Shown here in pieces: positions 14,647 through 16,158 of a stretch of DNA of 16,158 bases (within the stretch, counting starts at the first letter, position 1; the number at the start of each line of letters is the position of its first letter). Made by a program: the position numbers and the translations under genes. This DNA comes from Alphaproteobacteria bacterium (GTDB lineage Bacteria; Pseudomonadota; Alphaproteobacteria; Kiloniellales; J153). The stretch spans positions 1 through 16,158 of the forward strand of contig RFLL01000454.1 in the NCBI GenBank assembly GCA_003693905.1, in the 5' to 3' direction. Below the pieces are notes generated by a model that saw only the letters and a list, made by a program, of their open reading frames with translations, was not told the origin of the DNA and did no database searches.

Positions 14647-15405
14647 ATGAGCGAAACCGGAAAGGTGGCCATCGTCACCGGTGCCGGCAGCGGCATCGGC
14701 AAGGCGGTGGCGCTGGCCCTGCTCGCCGAGGGTTACCGTGTCGTCCTCGCCGGGCGGCGCGCGGCGGCGCTGGATGCGGTGTGTGAAGAGGCCGGCGCGG
14801 GGCGTGATCGCGCCCTGGCCGTGCCCACCGATGTCACCGACCCGGCCTCGGTGCGGGCCCTGTTCGCAAAAACCCGGGAAGCGTTCGGACGCCTCGACCT
14901 TCTGTTCAACAACGCCGGAACCTCGGCACCGGCGATCCCGCTCGAAGAGCTCACCCGTGAACAGTGGCAGGCGGTGGTTGACGTCAATCTGACCGGTGCC
15001 TTTCTGTGCACGCAGGAAGCGTTCCGGATGATGAAGGCACAGACGCCGCGCGGCGGGCGCATCATCAACAACGGTTCGATCTCCGCCCACGCGCCGCGGC
15101 CCAACTCCGCCCCCTATACCGCAACCAAGCACGCGATCACCGGGCTGACCCGATCGACCGCTCTCGACGGGCGCAAATACGACATCGCCTGCGGCCAGAT
15201 CGACATCGGCAATGCCGCCACCGAGATGACGACGCAGATCAGAAAAGGAGTGCCGCAGGCCGACGGGTCGATCCGGGCCGAACCGACGATGGATGTGCGC
15301 CACGTCGCCAGCGCGGTGGTCTACATGGCCAGCCTGCCGCTCGATGCCAACGTCCTGACGATGACCGTCATGGCGACCAGGATGCCGTTCGTCGGTCGCG
15401 GCTAG
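14647..15405 (+). CDS. Short-chain dehydrogenase/reductase (SDR), substrate unknown
   Basis: This is a classical NAD(P)-dependent SDR of 252 residues. It has the cofactor motif TGAGSGIG (residues 11-18), AGRR after strand two, NNAG near residue 91, and the catalytic Ser144 (NGSIS), Tyr157 and Lys161 (YTATK). R37-R38 after strand two favours NADP(H) over NAD(H), an inference from known SDR structures. The middle region [20 protein letters not shown] and the C-terminus [13 protein letters not shown] recur in a set of proteobacterial SDRs without assigned substrates. The start at ATG 14647 has GAGGAG at 14632-14637. It follows the glycerate dehydrogenase gene on the same strand, so both may act on small hydroxy acids or aldehydes, but that is only context. 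It is convergent with moeB, 24 bases away. Confidence 0.85.
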   Translation: MSETGKVAIVTGAGSGIGKAVALALLAEGYRVVLAGRRAAALDAVCEEAGAGRDRALAVPTDVTDPASVRALFAKTREAFGRLDLLFNNAGTSAPAIPLEELTREQWQAVVDVNLTGAFLCTQEAFRMMKAQTPRGGRIINNGSISAHAPRPNSAPYTATKHAITGLTRSTALDGRKYDIACGQIDIGNAATEMTTQIRKGVPQADGSIRAEPTMDVRHVASAVVYMASLPLDANVLTMTVMATRMPFVGRG

Positions 15406-15429
15406 ATTTTTTGAATTGGAAGGGAGGCC

Positions 15430-16158
15430 TCAGAGCGCGCAGGACGCGGCACGTTCGCGGTAGGACACGCTGTCCAGATCGCGGATCGTCGCCCGGGGGC
15501 CGCAGAGCGGGCATGCCGGGTCGGCCTTGACGCGGATCTTGCGCACGGTCGTGCTCAGCGCATCGTACAGCAGCAGCCATCCCGACAGGCTGTCGCCGAT
15601 GCCGAGAATTTCCTTGATCGCTTCCGTCGCCTGCAATGCACCGAGGGTGCCGGGCAGGCTGGCCAGCACGCCGACGTCGGCGCAGCTCTGCTTCGGGTCG
15701 GGCGGCTGGGCACCGAAGATGCAGCGATAGCACGGGTGCTCATGGGGGGCCTCGGCCCGGCGCAGGTGCGCCTTGAACGTCGAAAGCTGGCCGTCGAAGC
15801 GCATGATTGCGGCCGAGATCAGCGTCTTGCCGGCCAGATAGCAGGCATCGTTGACGAGAAACCGGGTCGGGAAGTTGTCCGAGCCGTCGAGCACTAGGTC
15901 GTAGCCGCGCACCAGATCCATCACCGTCTCGCGGGTGACGCGCCCGGTGTGGGTCTCGACCTCGACGTCCGGGTTGACGGCGGCCAGGCGGTCGCGGGCG
16001 CTGTCGGTCTTGGCCCGGCCGATGGCCGCCGTATCGTGGATGATCTGGCGTTGCAGGTTGGACAGATCGACCGCATCGTCATCGACGACGCCGAGCGTAC
16101 CGACCCCGGCCGCGGCCAGATACAGCAGGGCCGGCGAGCCCAGCCCCCCGGCGCCGAT
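15430..16158 (-). CDS. moeB: MoeB/ThiF-type sulfur-carrier adenylyltransferase, 5' end outside window
   Basis: MoeB activates the C-terminus of the MoaD sulfur carrier by adenylation in molybdenum cofactor synthesis; ThiF does the same for ThiS in thiamine synthesis. The frame is open to the window edge, so the N-terminus is missing; 242 residues are seen. The nucleotide loop GAGGLGS starts the visible part, followed by DDDAVDLSNLQRQ, DGSDNFPTRFLVND, the Zn-binding pairs CYRC (plus 15721-15732) and CPLC (plus 15502-15513), and GTLGALQATEAIKEILGIG. No rhodanese domain follows; the protein ends about 25 residues after CPLC. The E1-like core plus CPLCG makes MoeB the better name, but MoeB, ThiF and dual-function versions are hard to separate without the pathway genes. 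Confidence 0.88.
   Translation of the reverse strand: MGAGGLGSPALLYLAAAGVGTLGVVDDDAVDLSNLQRQIIHDTAAIGRAKTDSARDRLAAVNPDVEVETHTGRVTRETVMDLVRGYDLVLDGSDNFPTRFLVNDACYLAGKTLISAAIMRFDGQLSTFKAHLRRAEAPHEHPCYRCIFGAQPPDPKQSCADVGVLASLPGTLGALQATEAIKEILGIGDSLSGWLLLYDALSTTVRKIRVKADPACPLCGPRATIRDLDSVSYRERAASCAL

Noticed and set aside
13510..15303. 597-codon minus-strand open frame across the dehydrogenase and SDR genes
   Set aside because: It runs through two genes and their gap without a plausible start region or domain; it is a GC-driven artefact.
15395..15415. T-run (ATTTTTTG) after the SDR stop as an intrinsic terminator
   Set aside because: Only a 4-bp GCCG/CGGC pairing precedes it, too weak for a confident terminator.

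Overview
The window is a GC-rich chromosomal segment packed with housekeeping genes, and no mobile element, CRISPR array, rRNA or tRNA gene is visible. The gene set and order point to an alphaproteobacterium. An Irr-type Fur regulator sits divergent to fabA-fabB-fabI, an SH3-domain gene sits divergent to a glycerate dehydrogenase gene, and infB-rbfA-truB-rpsO-pnp form one block. A Rhodospirillales-like host is my best guess, but the order-level placement is inference. No gap between genes exceeds about 280 bases.

Layout. (1) 1-5406, plus strand: the 3' part of infB, then rbfA, truB, rpsO and pnp, the classic translation and RNA-decay cluster. The rpsO-pnp spacer carries three strong stem-loops. 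(2) 5570-6304, plus: a soluble glycerophosphodiester phosphodiesterase. (3) 9065-6335, minus: fabA-fabB-fabI, the anaerobic unsaturated fatty acid branch plus enoyl-ACP reductase, with a TTG start for fabA and a strong stem-loop before fabI. (4) 9344-12626, plus: irr, then a short rubrerythrin, a GlpC/HdrD-like Fe-S protein and a DUF3501 protein. A 17-base Irr-box-like palindrome lies directly upstream of the predicted rubrerythrin -35 element. (5) 13301-12693, minus: a secreted double-SH3 protein, divergent from (6) a D-glycerate dehydrogenase/hydroxypyruvate reductase gene at 13561-14547, which is followed by an SDR oxidoreductase gene at 14647-15405. (7) 16158-15430, minus: a MoeB/ThiF-type E1-like adenylyltransferase gene that runs off the right edge.

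The most interesting part is region 4. A heme/iron-responsive regulator is followed by a di-iron protein that lacks a rubredoxin domain, a two-cluster Fe-S protein with CCG domains, and a small protein of unknown function. A testable idea is that this is an Irr-regulated peroxide or iron-stress module in which the Fe-S protein supplies electrons to the rubrerythrin and the DUF3501 protein assists. The grouping and the box are seen in the sequence; the shared function is inference. The other notable point is the structured rpsO-pnp spacer, which resembles the RNase III/PNPase autoregulatory leader known from enterobacteria.
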